Assembly: GCA_963921355.3 (NCBI GenBank)
Contig: OZ001190.1
Span: forward strand, 2,666,001 to 2,730,000
Source: CAWUEZ02 sp963921355
GTDB taxonomy: Bacteria > Pseudomonadota > Alphaproteobacteria > Thalassobaculales > Thalassobaculaceae
Reading direction: 5' to 3'
DNA: 64,000 nucleotides
This document shows, piece by piece, positions 14,677 to 24,803 of this stretch (its first letter is position 1; each line of letters begins with the position of its first letter). The notes under the pieces were generated by a model, which was given only the letters and a program-made list of their open reading frames with translations, was not told the DNA's origin and did not search any database. The translations under genes and the position numbers were made by a program.

Positions 14677-16740
14677 ATGGGTCGACTGATTGAAGAGAGC
14701 ATCCTCTCCCTATTCAACGGGGTCTCACGTCAGCCCGGTAACGTACGCATGACCTCTCAGGTCCAGGAGGGCCTGAACGTGGACTTCAGCGTAGTGACCG
14801 GGGGGTTCACCAACCGGGACCCCTTGCAGCACCTAGGGACCCTTAGCGGGATCGACACGTCTCACAACTGGACCCTCCACACCATCGATCGGGACGCCTA
14901 CGAGCGGTACGATTTGATGATCTCTTCTGAGGGGGGCATCAAGATCTACGACGCCTTCGACGGGGCGGTTCAGACGATGACCTTCGCGGCGGGCGATCAG
15001 GCCGACATCGAGGCTTACCTCCAGGTCGGCACCTTGAACGCCAAGCGGCGGTACTCTTTCATGACCATCGTCGACGTCACCTACGTCACGAACCGGGAGG
15101 TGAACACGGCCCTGGCGGACGCAGGTTCGGGCACCGTACAGGGTCAGTATCAGACCCTCGCGGATCTCACGACGTCTGTCACTTCGCCCACCGATGGGTA
15201 CATCTACGAGCTTACCGGGGGCCCCTCCACCTTGGACAACTCGTTCGTCCAGTGGGTCGCCGCGGACAACCAGTGGGTTGAGACCGTGAACCCCACAGGG
15301 CAGAACGCGTTCGACAACACGACCATGCCCTTCAAGATCACCCGGACCGCCGCTGGCACCTTCGAGGCTGCCAAGGTGGACTGGCCAGAGCGCCCGGTGG
15401 GCGACGAGACGACTGTCCCGGCGCCGAAGTGGATCGGCTCCCCGATCACCGACCTCGTGTTCTACAAGAACCGCGTCGGCTTCCTCGGGGACAGCAACAT
15501 CTACTTCTCCCAGGCCGGAGACTTCACCAACCTGTGGCCCGACAAGGCCACCGATGTCCTCGACAGCGACCCGATCGACCTCGCCGCCACCGGCAGCCGG
15601 GTCTCGTTCCTGAAATGGGCGGTCCCGTACCGGAAGACCCTCTTCCTGACGGCCGACCGGACCCAGTTCGAGCAGAACAACTCGGGCCTCCTGACGCCCT
15701 TCACGGCCTCCATCGACGAGACGACGGCCTACTCCACGCCCAACCTGTGTAAGCCGGTGGTGATGGGGTCGGAACTCTACTTCGCCTCAGAGGTCAGCGG
15801 GAACGGGATCGTCTATGAATACTACTTCGAAGAGAGCACCCTCTCCAACACGGCCGACGACGTCACCAAGCACGTCCTTGGGTACCTCCCAGGATCCATC
15901 ACTCGGATGGCCGCGGATCCCGCATCGGGCAAGCTGTTCGTCATGGTCGGCGACAGCGTGTCGGACTTGTACGTCTACACGGTGTACTGGAACGGATCCG
16001 AGAAGATCCAGTCGGCGTGGTGCCGGTGGACCTTCGATGGTACCATCCTGGACTTCGACGTCCTGGCCGGTGAGCTGCACCTCGTGATCGAGCGGGGCCC
16101 CGACGTGATGCTCCAGAAGATCGCCCTGTCGGACACCAACACGGACGTTGGGTTCAACCTGTCGCTGGACCAGAAGGTCTCCCTGACGGGCTCCTACGAC
16201 GCCCCGACGGACACCACGACCTGGACCCTTCCTTACGCCCACCAGTCGGCGGCCAAGGCGGTCCTGTCGGACGACTTCTCGACCCCCGCGCGGGAACTCA
16301 CGCTGACCTATGGGTCTGGCGGTCAGGTCACCGCAAATGGCGACTGGTCGGGCGGTCACACGATCTTCGGGTTCGTCTACACGTCCTCGGTAACCCTGTC
16401 CCGGCTCTACCCCCGGCGGCAGGACCAGCGGGCGGACCAGCAGGGGCGGGTGCAGGCGATGCGGATGGAGATGTTCTTCGAGAACACGGCCTTCTTCGAG
16501 GTTGACGTCACGCTCGTCGGTAAGGGGACCAAGACCCACACCTACACGGGCCGGAACGTCGGGCTCCTGAACAACATCGTCGGGACCATCAAGACCTCCG
16601 ACGGGGGCTTCTCGTTCCCGATCCAGTCCCGTACTGATCGGATCACCGCCATCACGGCTAAGAACGCAACCTTCTTACCGTTCACGATCACGTCGGCGAA
16701 CTGGATAGGGTTCCACAACACCGTAGCGAGGCAGGGATAA
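14677..16740 (+). CDS. tail tubular protein B (nozzle), T7 gp12-like
   Basis: 687 aa. SILSLFNGVSRQPGNVRMTS and LVFYKNRVGFLGDSNIYFSQ are the recognised gp12 landmarks (nozzle beta-propeller). AAAGGAG is 6 nt upstream of the ATG. The TAA overlaps the ATG of the next gene by one base. Confidence 0.92.
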   Translation: MGRLIEESILSLFNGVSRQPGNVRMTSQVQEGLNVDFSVVTGGFTNRDPLQHLGTLSGIDTSHNWTLHTIDRDAYERYDLMISSEGGIKIYDAFDGAVQTMTFAAGDQADIEAYLQVGTLNAKRRYSFMTIVDVTYVTNREVNTALADAGSGTVQGQYQTLADLTTSVTSPTDGYIYELTGGPSTLDNSFVQWVAADNQWVETVNPTGQNAFDNTTMPFKITRTAAGTFEAAKVDWPERPVGDETTVPAPKWIGSPITDLVFYKNRVGFLGDSNIYFSQAGDFTNLWPDKATDVLDSDPIDLAATGSRVSFLKWAVPYRKTLFLTADRTQFEQNNSGLLTPFTASIDETTAYSTPNLCKPVVMGSELYFASEVSGNGIVYEYYFEESTLSNTADDVTKHVLGYLPGSITRMAADPASGKLFVMVGDSVSDLYVYTVYWNGSEKIQSAWCRWTFDGTILDFDVLAGELHLVIERGPDVMLQKIALSDTNTDVGFNLSLDQKVSLTGSYDAPTDTTTWTLPYAHQSAAKAVLSDDFSTPARELTLTYGSGGQVTANGDWSGGHTIFGFVYTSSVTLSRLYPRRQDQRADQQGRVQAMRMEMFFENTAFFEVDVTLVGKGTKTHTYTGRNVGLLNNIVGTIKTSDGGFSFPIQSRTDRITAITAKNATFLPFTITSANWIGFHNTVARQG

Positions 16741-17939
16741 TGGCAATTGGAATTGGCACCGTCATTGCTACCGCCGGCTCGGTGGTCGGCGGGGCGCTCA
16801 GCAACATCTCCTCCCGCCGGGCCGCTAAGGCCGGACGACGTGCTCAGGAGGCTGCCAACGCGGAGTACCTTCAGGCTACTACGAAGAACGCCGAACGGCA
16901 GCGCAGCTGGGATAAGGAGATCGCCCAGGACTCCTACGAGGCCAACGTACGGGCCGCGGATTTGGAGCACGAAGGTGCGGTCGCCGGTCTTAACATCCAG
17001 GGCCGCGCCCTAACCAACCTACGGAACCAGACGGCGGCCTCCTACGGCCGGGAGATCGAACACACCGCCGACATGTCGCGGATGGAACTGGACAACATGC
17101 TCCGGTCCACCGCGGAGTCGGCTCGGATCTCCACCTTCATGAACGTCTCGAGCTATCAGGCCCGCAAGGGCGCCATCATGGAGAGCTTGGCGAATACCCA
17201 GCAGGAGGTCCAGCTTTCCGGGCAGCGCGCCGAGCGCCTACATCAGGAGCGGAAGTCCGACATCGCCATGGAGGCGGATCGGTCTGAGGCTACTATGCGG
17301 GTCGCTGCGGGCGAGGCTGGCGCTGCTGGATCCGCCATGTACACCCGTATGGTCGTCGCTAATGCCTCCTTAGAGGGCCGCGAGATGGCCCGAGCGGACG
17401 CGGACTTTGGGGACGAGATTAAGTCCCTGAACCACGGCCTCCAGGCGGTGGCTTCGAACGCCAAGGCGGACCTCCAGATGGTCGAGATCGACCGAGTCGG
17501 GACCCAACTAGGGATCGCTGAGGATGTCCGGGACGCCCACGCGCGGGCCGCGATGTTCGTCAAGGAGCAGAACGCCGCGATCGAGAACCTTGCTATCCAG
17601 AGTGTCTTCGACCTGGAGGCTATCGACCTGGAAGGCGAGGGGCTTAACCTGTCGGCTTCGCAAGCGGCGGAGCGGCGGAACCTCCATATGGAGATGCTTA
17701 AGCGAGAGCGGGACACCGCTAACGACTTCGCCGACTTCATCTTCGACCAGACGGTCACCTCGGCGGAAGCCCAGGCGTCGGCGGGGGATGCCCTGGCGGC
17801 TGCCAACGCGTCAGCCCAACGTCGTGCAGCGAACACGAGCTTCATGACGGGGGTCGCCAGCACAGGGTTCAACATCCTGGGCGACTACTTCACCTCTCGG
17901 GCGTCGACCGCGAACCTGAGGAACCAACTGATCACCTAG
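16740..17939 (+). CDS. internal virion protein, gp14-like position, 399 aa
   Basis: Begins with a short hydrophobic, glycine-rich segment (GTVIATAGSVVGGALSNI) followed by a very long Ala/Glu/Arg helical, coiled-coil-like region. T7 gp14, the first ejection protein and outer-membrane channel component, is only 196 aa; this one is twice as long. Assignment is from order (directly after gp12) and architecture. Confidence 0.7.
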   Translation: MAIGIGTVIATAGSVVGGALSNISSRRAAKAGRRAQEAANAEYLQATTKNAERQRSWDKEIAQDSYEANVRAADLEHEGAVAGLNIQGRALTNLRNQTAASYGREIEHTADMSRMELDNMLRSTAESARISTFMNVSSYQARKGAIMESLANTQQEVQLSGQRAERLHQERKSDIAMEADRSEATMRVAAGEAGAAGSAMYTRMVVANASLEGREMARADADFGDEIKSLNHGLQAVASNAKADLQMVEIDRVGTQLGIAEDVRDAHARAAMFVKEQNAAIENLAIQSVFDLEAIDLEGEGLNLSASQAAERRNLHMEMLKRERDTANDFADFIFDQTVTSAEAQASAGDALAAANASAQRRAANTSFMTGVASTGFNILGDYFTSRASTANLRNQLIT

Positions 17940-17972
17940 AGGAGGCGGCTGTAGGCCGCCCAAGGGGAGCCT

Positions 17973-20900
17973 ATGGCCAGCTTTGCAGAGACCCGTGGGG
18001 CAGCACGTCGGGTAGCCGGCACCGTTCGAGCGTCGGCGATGGATCGTCGTGCCCATAGCGAACTCACGGCGCAGGACGTCCGCCGGCACAACGCCACCCA
18101 GCGGGCCGCCACAGCGGAAGCCTATGGGAAGGCTGAGCGGATGGCCGCCGAGACCGCGCGGCACCAGCACCGGACCGCCACCGCGATCGGCGATGCGAAC
18201 AACGCCGCCAGTCAGAAGTTGGCCCAACTGGCCTCCTCACTGACCGGCAGTGCTGTCATGAATGCGCGGAAGGTCCAGGCGGCTGAGGACGCGGCCGAGG
18301 TGGCTTCCCTCAAGGAGCAGATCCGCGAGGAGGGGGCGGCGGGTTATGTCGCCGGTCTCCGGGGCGCCGTCGATCCCAACCGGCCGTCGGCCTACCAGGA
18401 CGCCGCCAAGGAAGGGTCCGCCGCCGTGCTGGCGAACCGGAGCCTGACCGAGATCGGCCAGACCATCAGTCAGCTTCCTCCGGGCGCCAACGCCCAGGAC
18501 GAGGTCTACCGCTACGTCGACGAAGCCCTGAAAGGAATGGACACCCAGACCGGGGAGTTCTTCTCCAAGCGGGTCCTCGAAGGGGCCATGCCGATGGTCG
18601 CCAAGAAGTCCGCCTCGGACTATCTGGCTTCCCGAGCGCAGGTCGAGGATCAGGCCATCGCGGCCTTCCTCCAGGACTTCACCCAGGGGAACATGAAGAC
18701 CGGTAAGGACTTCACCGCGGCGACCGAACGGTGGCTGACGGTCCGGTCCAGCGCCAACCCTGGGCAGGCCCGAGCGTCCCTCTTTGCGACCCTGAAGGAC
18801 TACGCCTCGAAGGTCGGAAAGTCCTCCGAGGTGCTGCGCCTGATGGACGAGACGGGCCTCACCGACCGGCACCCTGAGGTGGCCGCCGATGTCTCCCTGA
18901 ACGCCCAGAGGGAACTCAACGCTTCCCACAAGGCCGGCGCAGCGAAGGCTGCTGATGACATTGAGTTGCTGATCGGTCAGATCGGCAACTCCACCCTCTA
19001 CAGCCCCGAGACCGAGAAGATCCTCGAGGCTGCCACCACTAGCCTGGCCCAGGCCAGTTCCGCCTACGGGAGGCACACCAGCCTCAAGACGGCCCGGAAT
19101 AAGCTAACCTCCATGGTCGACCGCACAGCCAAGAACCGTGCTGAGTATCAGGAGTGGGAGCGCTGGGTCGAGAGTGGTGGCCGTACGGATGCCTCCAAGG
19201 AGGTCATCGAGAAGTACGAGATGGCCCAATATGAGGGCCTGATGTCGGCCATCGAGCAGGCCGCCGAGAACGGCGACCAGGACGCCCTGGCGATGCTGTC
19301 TCAGCGTCACAAGGCTCACGTCGCCCGTGTCGGTTACATCCCCCCGGCCATCGCCTCGGGGATCATCGGGGCCGTCAATGTGGATCTCGACTACGCCTTC
19401 AAGAAGCCAGAACAGCGTGAGGCCTTCCTCATCGCGACCGAGGCCAAGCTGCGGTTCCTCTTCGAGAGCGATGCGGCTGCCGGTGACGGTCGCCTGCTGA
19501 GCCGCGCGGTTGGAGATGATGATACCTCCCTCGCCAAGTTGTCCTTCCTCAAGGATACCTTCGAGAGCGGCGGGTCGATCCGTGAGGCTGTCCTGTCGCT
19601 GTCCCGTGCTACCCAACCGGGTCAGTTCCAGGATGCCGTAGCCGCCATGAATAAGGGCGGGTGGGCTGCTCACCTCAAGGTTAACGACATTACGCCCCGG
19701 GATATCTACACGGGCGCCGTTGACCCTGATGGTCTCTTCAACAGCCTGGACGTCTACGGCGAAAGCAACCCCGCCCTGGAGCAGTCCGCGGTTCGGGCCT
19801 ACAAGAACTACGTCACCCTCTTCGGTGGTGACGGTACGGACCCCACCCGGGTCCATGAGAAGGCCATGGTGCATACCCACAGGTATGTTGCCGGGGTTAC
19901 CGCAGCCTTACCCACAGCCGACGGTGAGGCGCTCGTTCACATCCCCAACCGGGCGGTGCGGGACGAGCTGTCCGCCCCTATCGGGGACCGTATGCCGGCT
20001 GAGTACATCGCGGACCACATGGTCGACGCACGGGAGGCTATGGTCTCCTCAGCGTCCGCCCTGGCGGCCGACGACGTGGGCTGGTTCGAGGACGACCTCC
20101 CAACCTTCTTGGAAGCCGAGGAGTTCCATGTGGATCCCGTGTCGGTTGGCCCAGACGGGTCCTTCCGAGTGGTCGACGAGAGCGGCATTACGCCGGTCCT
20201 GTTGTCGGCCGAGGATGCTGAACGGTACGCCACTCAGGACCCCTCTGGTGACCCGGTGACCGGCCCGGACAACCTCAATGAGCTCCTGAAGCCGTACAGC
20301 ATGAGCTTCGTCCCTAACGGGTATGGTCAGTACGAGCTTCGGTACCGGTTCGACCGGGCCAACCTCGATGCCAAGGCCCAGGCGGATCTCAAGCGGGTTC
20401 TGGCTGAGAAGGAAGCGGAGTACATGAGGAACGCGGGCCCCGGTAAGTCCCGGATCCGTATACGGGGCTTGTCCCTGCCGGCCGCCGCTGTGACCGCTCT
20501 GGCCCCGGGGGTTTCCCCTGAGGCTCCCGAGTGGGCCAGCGTATGGGCCGACGTGGTATCGACCGTCAAGTCCCTGTGGGGCGGGGCCGGTACGAGCGTC
20601 AACCGGACCGCCATGGCTGCCCGAGAGGGTATCAACGACATGGTTCGACAGACCGCCGAGTCGCTCCGCCAGGAGGGACAGGTTGCTGCCTCCCTTGGTG
20701 GAACCACAAGGGTCCCCGAGGTCGCCACCGCGGAAGCTGGTGTAGACCTCCTATCCGAACTTATGAAGGAGCACCAAGTGAAGCGTCACGCAGGCATCCC
20801 AGTCGATCCTAGATCTGGCCGGGTGGAGGGTAGCTATGCCTTCCGCCGCCGGGAGATCATGGTCGAGGCAGAAGGCGACAAGGGCGTCGAGGTCTACAAG

Positions 20901-21338
20901 GACCATAAGGGTATCGCGACCACCGGTATCGGTATCAACCTGGAGGCTCAGCACAACGCTGAGTTCATCGAGGAGAACTTCGGCCACCCTGTCGAGGACT
21001 ACGTCGATGGGCGCCGGAAGCTCAGCCAGGATCAGGTCGATCTCCTGTTCGACATGAACATGAACGCAGCCGAGCAGGTCGTGAACAACCGACTGGGTCA
21101 GATGGCCCTGACGTCCAACCAACGGCTCGCCCTGGTCTCCCTGGCGTTCAACAGCCCGGGCCTCCTGGGCCCCAACCTCATCGGCTTCATCAAGGCCGGA
21201 GAGTGGACGAAGGCTGAGGAAGAGATCCGGGAGCGGTCCAACGCGACCAAGCACCGCGGTCTCCAGAACCGACGGAACCGTGAGGCGGACCTGTTCGCTA
21301 TCGATACCCACGAACCTGCACCACCGTTCTACGGCTGA
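17973..21338 (+). CDS. internal virion protein, gp15-like, with C-terminal lysozyme (GH24-type) domain
   Basis: 1121 aa. The first ~950 residues are mostly helical without known motifs. Residues about 962-1121 resemble T4-type lysozyme: a Glu (AEGDKG) followed by Asp in VYKDHKG and Thr in ATTGIGIN, matching T4 Glu11, Asp20 and Thr26, and later NQRLALVSLAFNSPG. It would cut peptidoglycan during DNA ejection. In T7 the wall-cutting domain sits at the N-terminus of gp16 instead. AGGGGA precedes the ATG. Confidence 0.8.
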   Translation: MASFAETRGAARRVAGTVRASAMDRRAHSELTAQDVRRHNATQRAATAEAYGKAERMAAETARHQHRTATAIGDANNAASQKLAQLASSLTGSAVMNARKVQAAEDAAEVASLKEQIREEGAAGYVAGLRGAVDPNRPSAYQDAAKEGSAAVLANRSLTEIGQTISQLPPGANAQDEVYRYVDEALKGMDTQTGEFFSKRVLEGAMPMVAKKSASDYLASRAQVEDQAIAAFLQDFTQGNMKTGKDFTAATERWLTVRSSANPGQARASLFATLKDYASKVGKSSEVLRLMDETGLTDRHPEVAADVSLNAQRELNASHKAGAAKAADDIELLIGQIGNSTLYSPETEKILEAATTSLAQASSAYGRHTSLKTARNKLTSMVDRTAKNRAEYQEWERWVESGGRTDASKEVIEKYEMAQYEGLMSAIEQAAENGDQDALAMLSQRHKAHVARVGYIPPAIASGIIGAVNVDLDYAFKKPEQREAFLIATEAKLRFLFESDAAAGDGRLLSRAVGDDDTSLAKLSFLKDTFESGGSIREAVLSLSRATQPGQFQDAVAAMNKGGWAAHLKVNDITPRDIYTGAVDPDGLFNSLDVYGESNPALEQSAVRAYKNYVTLFGGDGTDPTRVHEKAMVHTHRYVAGVTAALPTADGEALVHIPNRAVRDELSAPIGDRMPAEYIADHMVDAREAMVSSASALAADDVGWFEDDLPTFLEAEEFHVDPVSVGPDGSFRVVDESGITPVLLSAEDAERYATQDPSGDPVTGPDNLNELLKPYSMSFVPNGYGQYELRYRFDRANLDAKAQADLKRVLAEKEAEYMRNAGPGKSRIRIRGLSLPAAAVTALAPGVSPEAPEWASVWADVVSTVKSLWGGAGTSVNRTAMAAREGINDMVRQTAESLRQEGQVAASLGGTTRVPEVATAEAGVDLLSELMKEHQVKRHAGIPVDPRSGRVEGSYAFRRREIMVEAEGDKGVEVYKDHKGIATTGIGINLEAQHNAEFIEENFGHPVEDYVDGRRKLSQDQVDLLFDMNMNAAEQVVNNRLGQMALTSNQRLALVSLAFNSPGLLGPNLIGFIKAGEWTKAEEEIRERSNATKHRGLQNRRNREADLFAIDTHEPAPPFYG

Positions 21339-21349
21339 TCGGAGGAACT

Positions 21350-24300
21350 ATGGCTTCCCTGCTTGACGACGCGGGCCCGTTTGGGTCCAGCACTCCGCTC
21401 CCTCAAAGCACCGTATCGCTCCCCTCGGCCCCCAGTCGGCGGCGCGGTGGGTTCATCGCAGGTGTTGGGGCGGGTTTCATGAACGAGACCGAATTCGGTC
21501 TCATCGCTGACGCCGCCAGGCAGGGGAAGCTGAGCCCTTCCGATCCAAACCCGGACTATACCTTCAACCCGTTCGCCTATGCTCGGGGGATGAAGGACGC
21601 CCGCCGCCGGGGCATCGCGGAGAGCCTGGCGGCTGAGGGCGTGTTTGATCGGTCCCACGGGGAGTACCACACCCCCGAGGATGTCGAAGCCCTGGTGGAC
21701 CAGTTCGACCGCGAGGAGGCCCGAGCTTTGGCCGCGGGTCAATCCGTATCGGGGGCCGTCGGATATATCGGCGGCTCCTTCCTCTCCGTATCCTCCCTAC
21801 TGCCCATCTCGGTCATCGTTAAGGGCCGGGCTGTCTACAAGGCGGCCACGCTCGGTGCTGCCGCCAGTGCAGCCGCTGAGGCCGCCCTACAGGTAGGCGT
21901 ACAGGAAGTGCAGGTTACCAAGGACCCCCTGGACAGTTTCCTCGACGTTGGTATCGCCACCGTCCTGGGAGGCGGCGTGGGGGCCTTCAGTCAGCTCCTG
22001 ACCAACAAGGCCCTTAGGGGTCGAGTGGCGGACGCTGTGGACATCTCCAAGCCTGTCGACGGAGCCCCCGCGGATCTCTCAATGGGTGCCGCGGTGAACC
22101 CCGACCCGAGTTACCTGCGGGGAAACCAGGGGAAGGTCGGCGACCACGCCCATGGCTGGTACGACCACGCGCCCCTGTACTCCTGGACGCCCGTAGCGGC
22201 CGCCTCACGGCTGGCCAAATCGGGCGCCGACCGGTCGACCGATATGTTCCGCCGACTGAGTGTCATTCTACCCGGCGAGGACCAAAGGCGGGGGATCGCT
22301 GAGGCGGTCAACGCGGAGGACCTAGCGGACATCGAATATACCACGCACGCCCAGGACGCCGAAACGGCCTACTATGTCTCCCAGCAGGAGTTCCTACGGA
22401 TGCACCCTGAGGTCTCCGTGGACGACTTCAACCTCAACGCCTCGCTGCTCCACGAGTTCCCCGATCACACCACTGGGAACGTGGAGTTGGACTCTGCGAT
22501 CCGGCAGGCGGTCAATGGGCAGCGGGGGTCCTCCTCGTTCTTCAACCGCATGTACGAGCATATGAACGAGTTCGGCCTCTTCCCCCGGAACCGGGTGGCG
22601 GAAGCCGAGGCGGAGATCAAGCGGCTCGAGGCGGACCTTGTGGAAGCCCAACGGGCCCTTGAGGTCACCCTGTCGGGTCGCCAGCGGAAGACTGGGTCCA
22701 AGCGGGCTGCGGCGCTTCAGAAGCGTGTCGACCGGGTCAAGGCTCGGATGGATCGTGTCCGTAAGGAGGACGCCAGCCGGAGGAACTACTTCACCCAGTC
22801 GTGGGTCAAGTCGTCCCTCCACGAGCACCGCTTCACCGTCAAGGAGATCCTGACCCGGCAGTTCATGCGGAACTCTGGGATCAATGAGGCTCAGGTTGAG
22901 CGTGCCCTACGGGAGATGCGCCCTGACGATCCGAGTCGGCCGGGCTATAAGCTCGACCCCGATGAGTCCCGCGGGCTTCTCGAGGAGGAGATCCTGGAGT
23001 CCTTCAACAAGGAGGGCGGGGGCCTCGATACCCTGCCTGAGGACGTCCGGGCTCACATCACTACGAACCTGAGGAGCTACGTCACAAGCGAGGTCGACCA
23101 GCTGGTCGATGAGATGAGCCGACATGGAACCCGAGGGGCCGGCATGTTGGACAGCGGGATGACGACGTCCGGCCGCGTTCAGGGTCGACGTCTACATCTG
23201 GACAAGGAGACCACTGAGGAGCTCATGCGCCTGGGTGTCCTGGACAGTGATCCTGTGCGGGCGATCCGTAGCTATAACTCCGACATGGGCCCACGGCTCG
23301 CCCTTAGGCGGACCCTGGGTATCTCCAATGACGCGGACATCGAGACGCTGATCAAGGAAGGATCCAACGAGATCGACGAGATGATCAGGGCCGGTAAGCT
23401 GACCCACAAGGAGGGAACCGACCTGCAGCGCTTCGCTTTCGGCACTGGTAAGAACGACCGGGGCCAATTCGGCGTCATGGTCGACCGCGTCCTGAACCGG
23501 CGGGGCTTCGACGACGACGAGGAGCAGTGGCTGTCCTGGATGGGCGCTCAGGCCATGAAGATCAACTATATGTCCCGACTCAGGGGTATGACGTTGTCCG
23601 CGATCACCGACCTGGCGGGTGCTTCTGTACAGGCGGGGTTCAATAAGTCCCCTTCCCTGATGAAGGCGTTCGTCAAGAACCTGGTTAGGGGGCCTATGCG
23701 GGAAATCCCGAAGATCCCCGATCGGGATCTCCGTCAGCTCCTCATTGGGATCGAGAACGTCATTGCCATGAATGGCCGGTCTGCCCAGCTGGGTGGAACC
23801 CTTGTCGACCCTACTAAGCGGGCCGGTGTGGGAACCGGTCGGACCCGGGAGGTGACCGGTGGGATCGAACGTGGTCTGAACTACATGTCAGAGCACTTCA
23901 CCACGGCCACCCTGATGACTCGCTGGAACCGGGGCCTGAAGAAGGCGTCCGGTGATTTCCTCATGATGCAGATGCACGACATCGGCACGGGGAAGGTCCA
24001 GATGACCCAGCGGATGACCGAGGACTTCGCCCGGTGGGGCCTGACCAAGTCGGACCTCGAGTGGCTCGCCAAGCAGCCCGCTGAGGACATCGACGGGATC
24101 ATGTACCCGAACCCCAGTAAGTGGGAGGGCGGTGCTAAGGCCGCTGACATGCGTGTTAAGTTCCTGAGCGCCGTCAAGCGGGCCGGGGAGGAGGCCGTGG
24201 TCACCCTACGTAAGGGTGATAAGCCATACTGGATGGACGGTCCCATTGGCCGCTTGTTCGGGCAGTTCACCTCCTTCTCCTACGCCTGGAACAACCGCCT

Positions 24301-24769
24301 CGGCCGACGTAACCTGAAGCATGGTGTCCTCCCAAGGGACGCCGCTGCCTATGGGTTCGTAGGCACGTCGTTGGCCCTTGGTATCCTGTCCTTCTCGCTG
24401 AAGTCAGCGGTCAAGGGAGACGCAATACCTGACCCAACGTCTCCCGAGGGTTTCGCCCAGTATATCTACGAGGGTATCGATAGGGGCGGCCTACTGGCGA
24501 TGTTCACGGCACCGGTTAACGGGGCTCTCAAACTGGCGTCGAGTATGGGGGTCCCCGGACTCCCCCAGGCCTCCCGTTTCGAGGCCCGCAACTTCACCAA
24601 CGCCCTTGTTGGTCCGACGTTCGGGCAGATCGGGGATGCCGCTGAGTTGGCGTTCTCGGTCGGCGACGGCGACTACGAGAAGGTTCTGAAGAAGGCTTAT
24701 CGCCTAGCCCCGTTCAACAACGTCTTCTGCATAGACGCGGTCTTACGCCGCACCTTGTTAGACAAATAG
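21350..24769 (+). CDS. internal virion protein, gp16-like, 1139 aa
   Basis: Largest ejection-type protein, following the gp15-like gene by 11 nt with CGGAGG upstream. A hydrophobic Ala-rich region covers roughly residues 130-190 (SVSGAVGYIGGSFLSVSSLL...), and a Lys/Arg/Glu coiled coil lies near 420-480. The C-terminal part with FGQFTSFSYAWNNRLGRRN resembles the end of podoviral large internal proteins. No transglycosylase motif (as in T7 gp16) is evident at the N-terminus. Confidence 0.75.
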   Translation: MASLLDDAGPFGSSTPLPQSTVSLPSAPSRRRGGFIAGVGAGFMNETEFGLIADAARQGKLSPSDPNPDYTFNPFAYARGMKDARRRGIAESLAAEGVFDRSHGEYHTPEDVEALVDQFDREEARALAAGQSVSGAVGYIGGSFLSVSSLLPISVIVKGRAVYKAATLGAAASAAAEAALQVGVQEVQVTKDPLDSFLDVGIATVLGGGVGAFSQLLTNKALRGRVADAVDISKPVDGAPADLSMGAAVNPDPSYLRGNQGKVGDHAHGWYDHAPLYSWTPVAAASRLAKSGADRSTDMFRRLSVILPGEDQRRGIAEAVNAEDLADIEYTTHAQDAETAYYVSQQEFLRMHPEVSVDDFNLNASLLHEFPDHTTGNVELDSAIRQAVNGQRGSSSFFNRMYEHMNEFGLFPRNRVAEAEAEIKRLEADLVEAQRALEVTLSGRQRKTGSKRAAALQKRVDRVKARMDRVRKEDASRRNYFTQSWVKSSLHEHRFTVKEILTRQFMRNSGINEAQVERALREMRPDDPSRPGYKLDPDESRGLLEEEILESFNKEGGGLDTLPEDVRAHITTNLRSYVTSEVDQLVDEMSRHGTRGAGMLDSGMTTSGRVQGRRLHLDKETTEELMRLGVLDSDPVRAIRSYNSDMGPRLALRRTLGISNDADIETLIKEGSNEIDEMIRAGKLTHKEGTDLQRFAFGTGKNDRGQFGVMVDRVLNRRGFDDDEEQWLSWMGAQAMKINYMSRLRGMTLSAITDLAGASVQAGFNKSPSLMKAFVKNLVRGPMREIPKIPDRDLRQLLIGIENVIAMNGRSAQLGGTLVDPTKRAGVGTGRTREVTGGIERGLNYMSEHFTTATLMTRWNRGLKKASGDFLMMQMHDIGTGKVQMTQRMTEDFARWGLTKSDLEWLAKQPAEDIDGIMYPNPSKWEGGAKAADMRVKFLSAVKRAGEEAVVTLRKGDKPYWMDGPIGRLFGQFTSFSYAWNNRLGRRNLKHGVLPRDAAAYGFVGTSLALGILSFSLKSAVKGDAIPDPTSPEGFAQYIYEGIDRGGLLAMFTAPVNGALKLASSMGVPGLPQASRFEARNFTNALVGPTFGQIGDAAELAFSVGDGDYEKVLKKAYRLAPFNNVFCIDAVLRRTLLDK

Positions 24770-24803
24770 GGGGGAGCCTCGGCTCCTCCCAGTGAGGAGC
24801 CCT

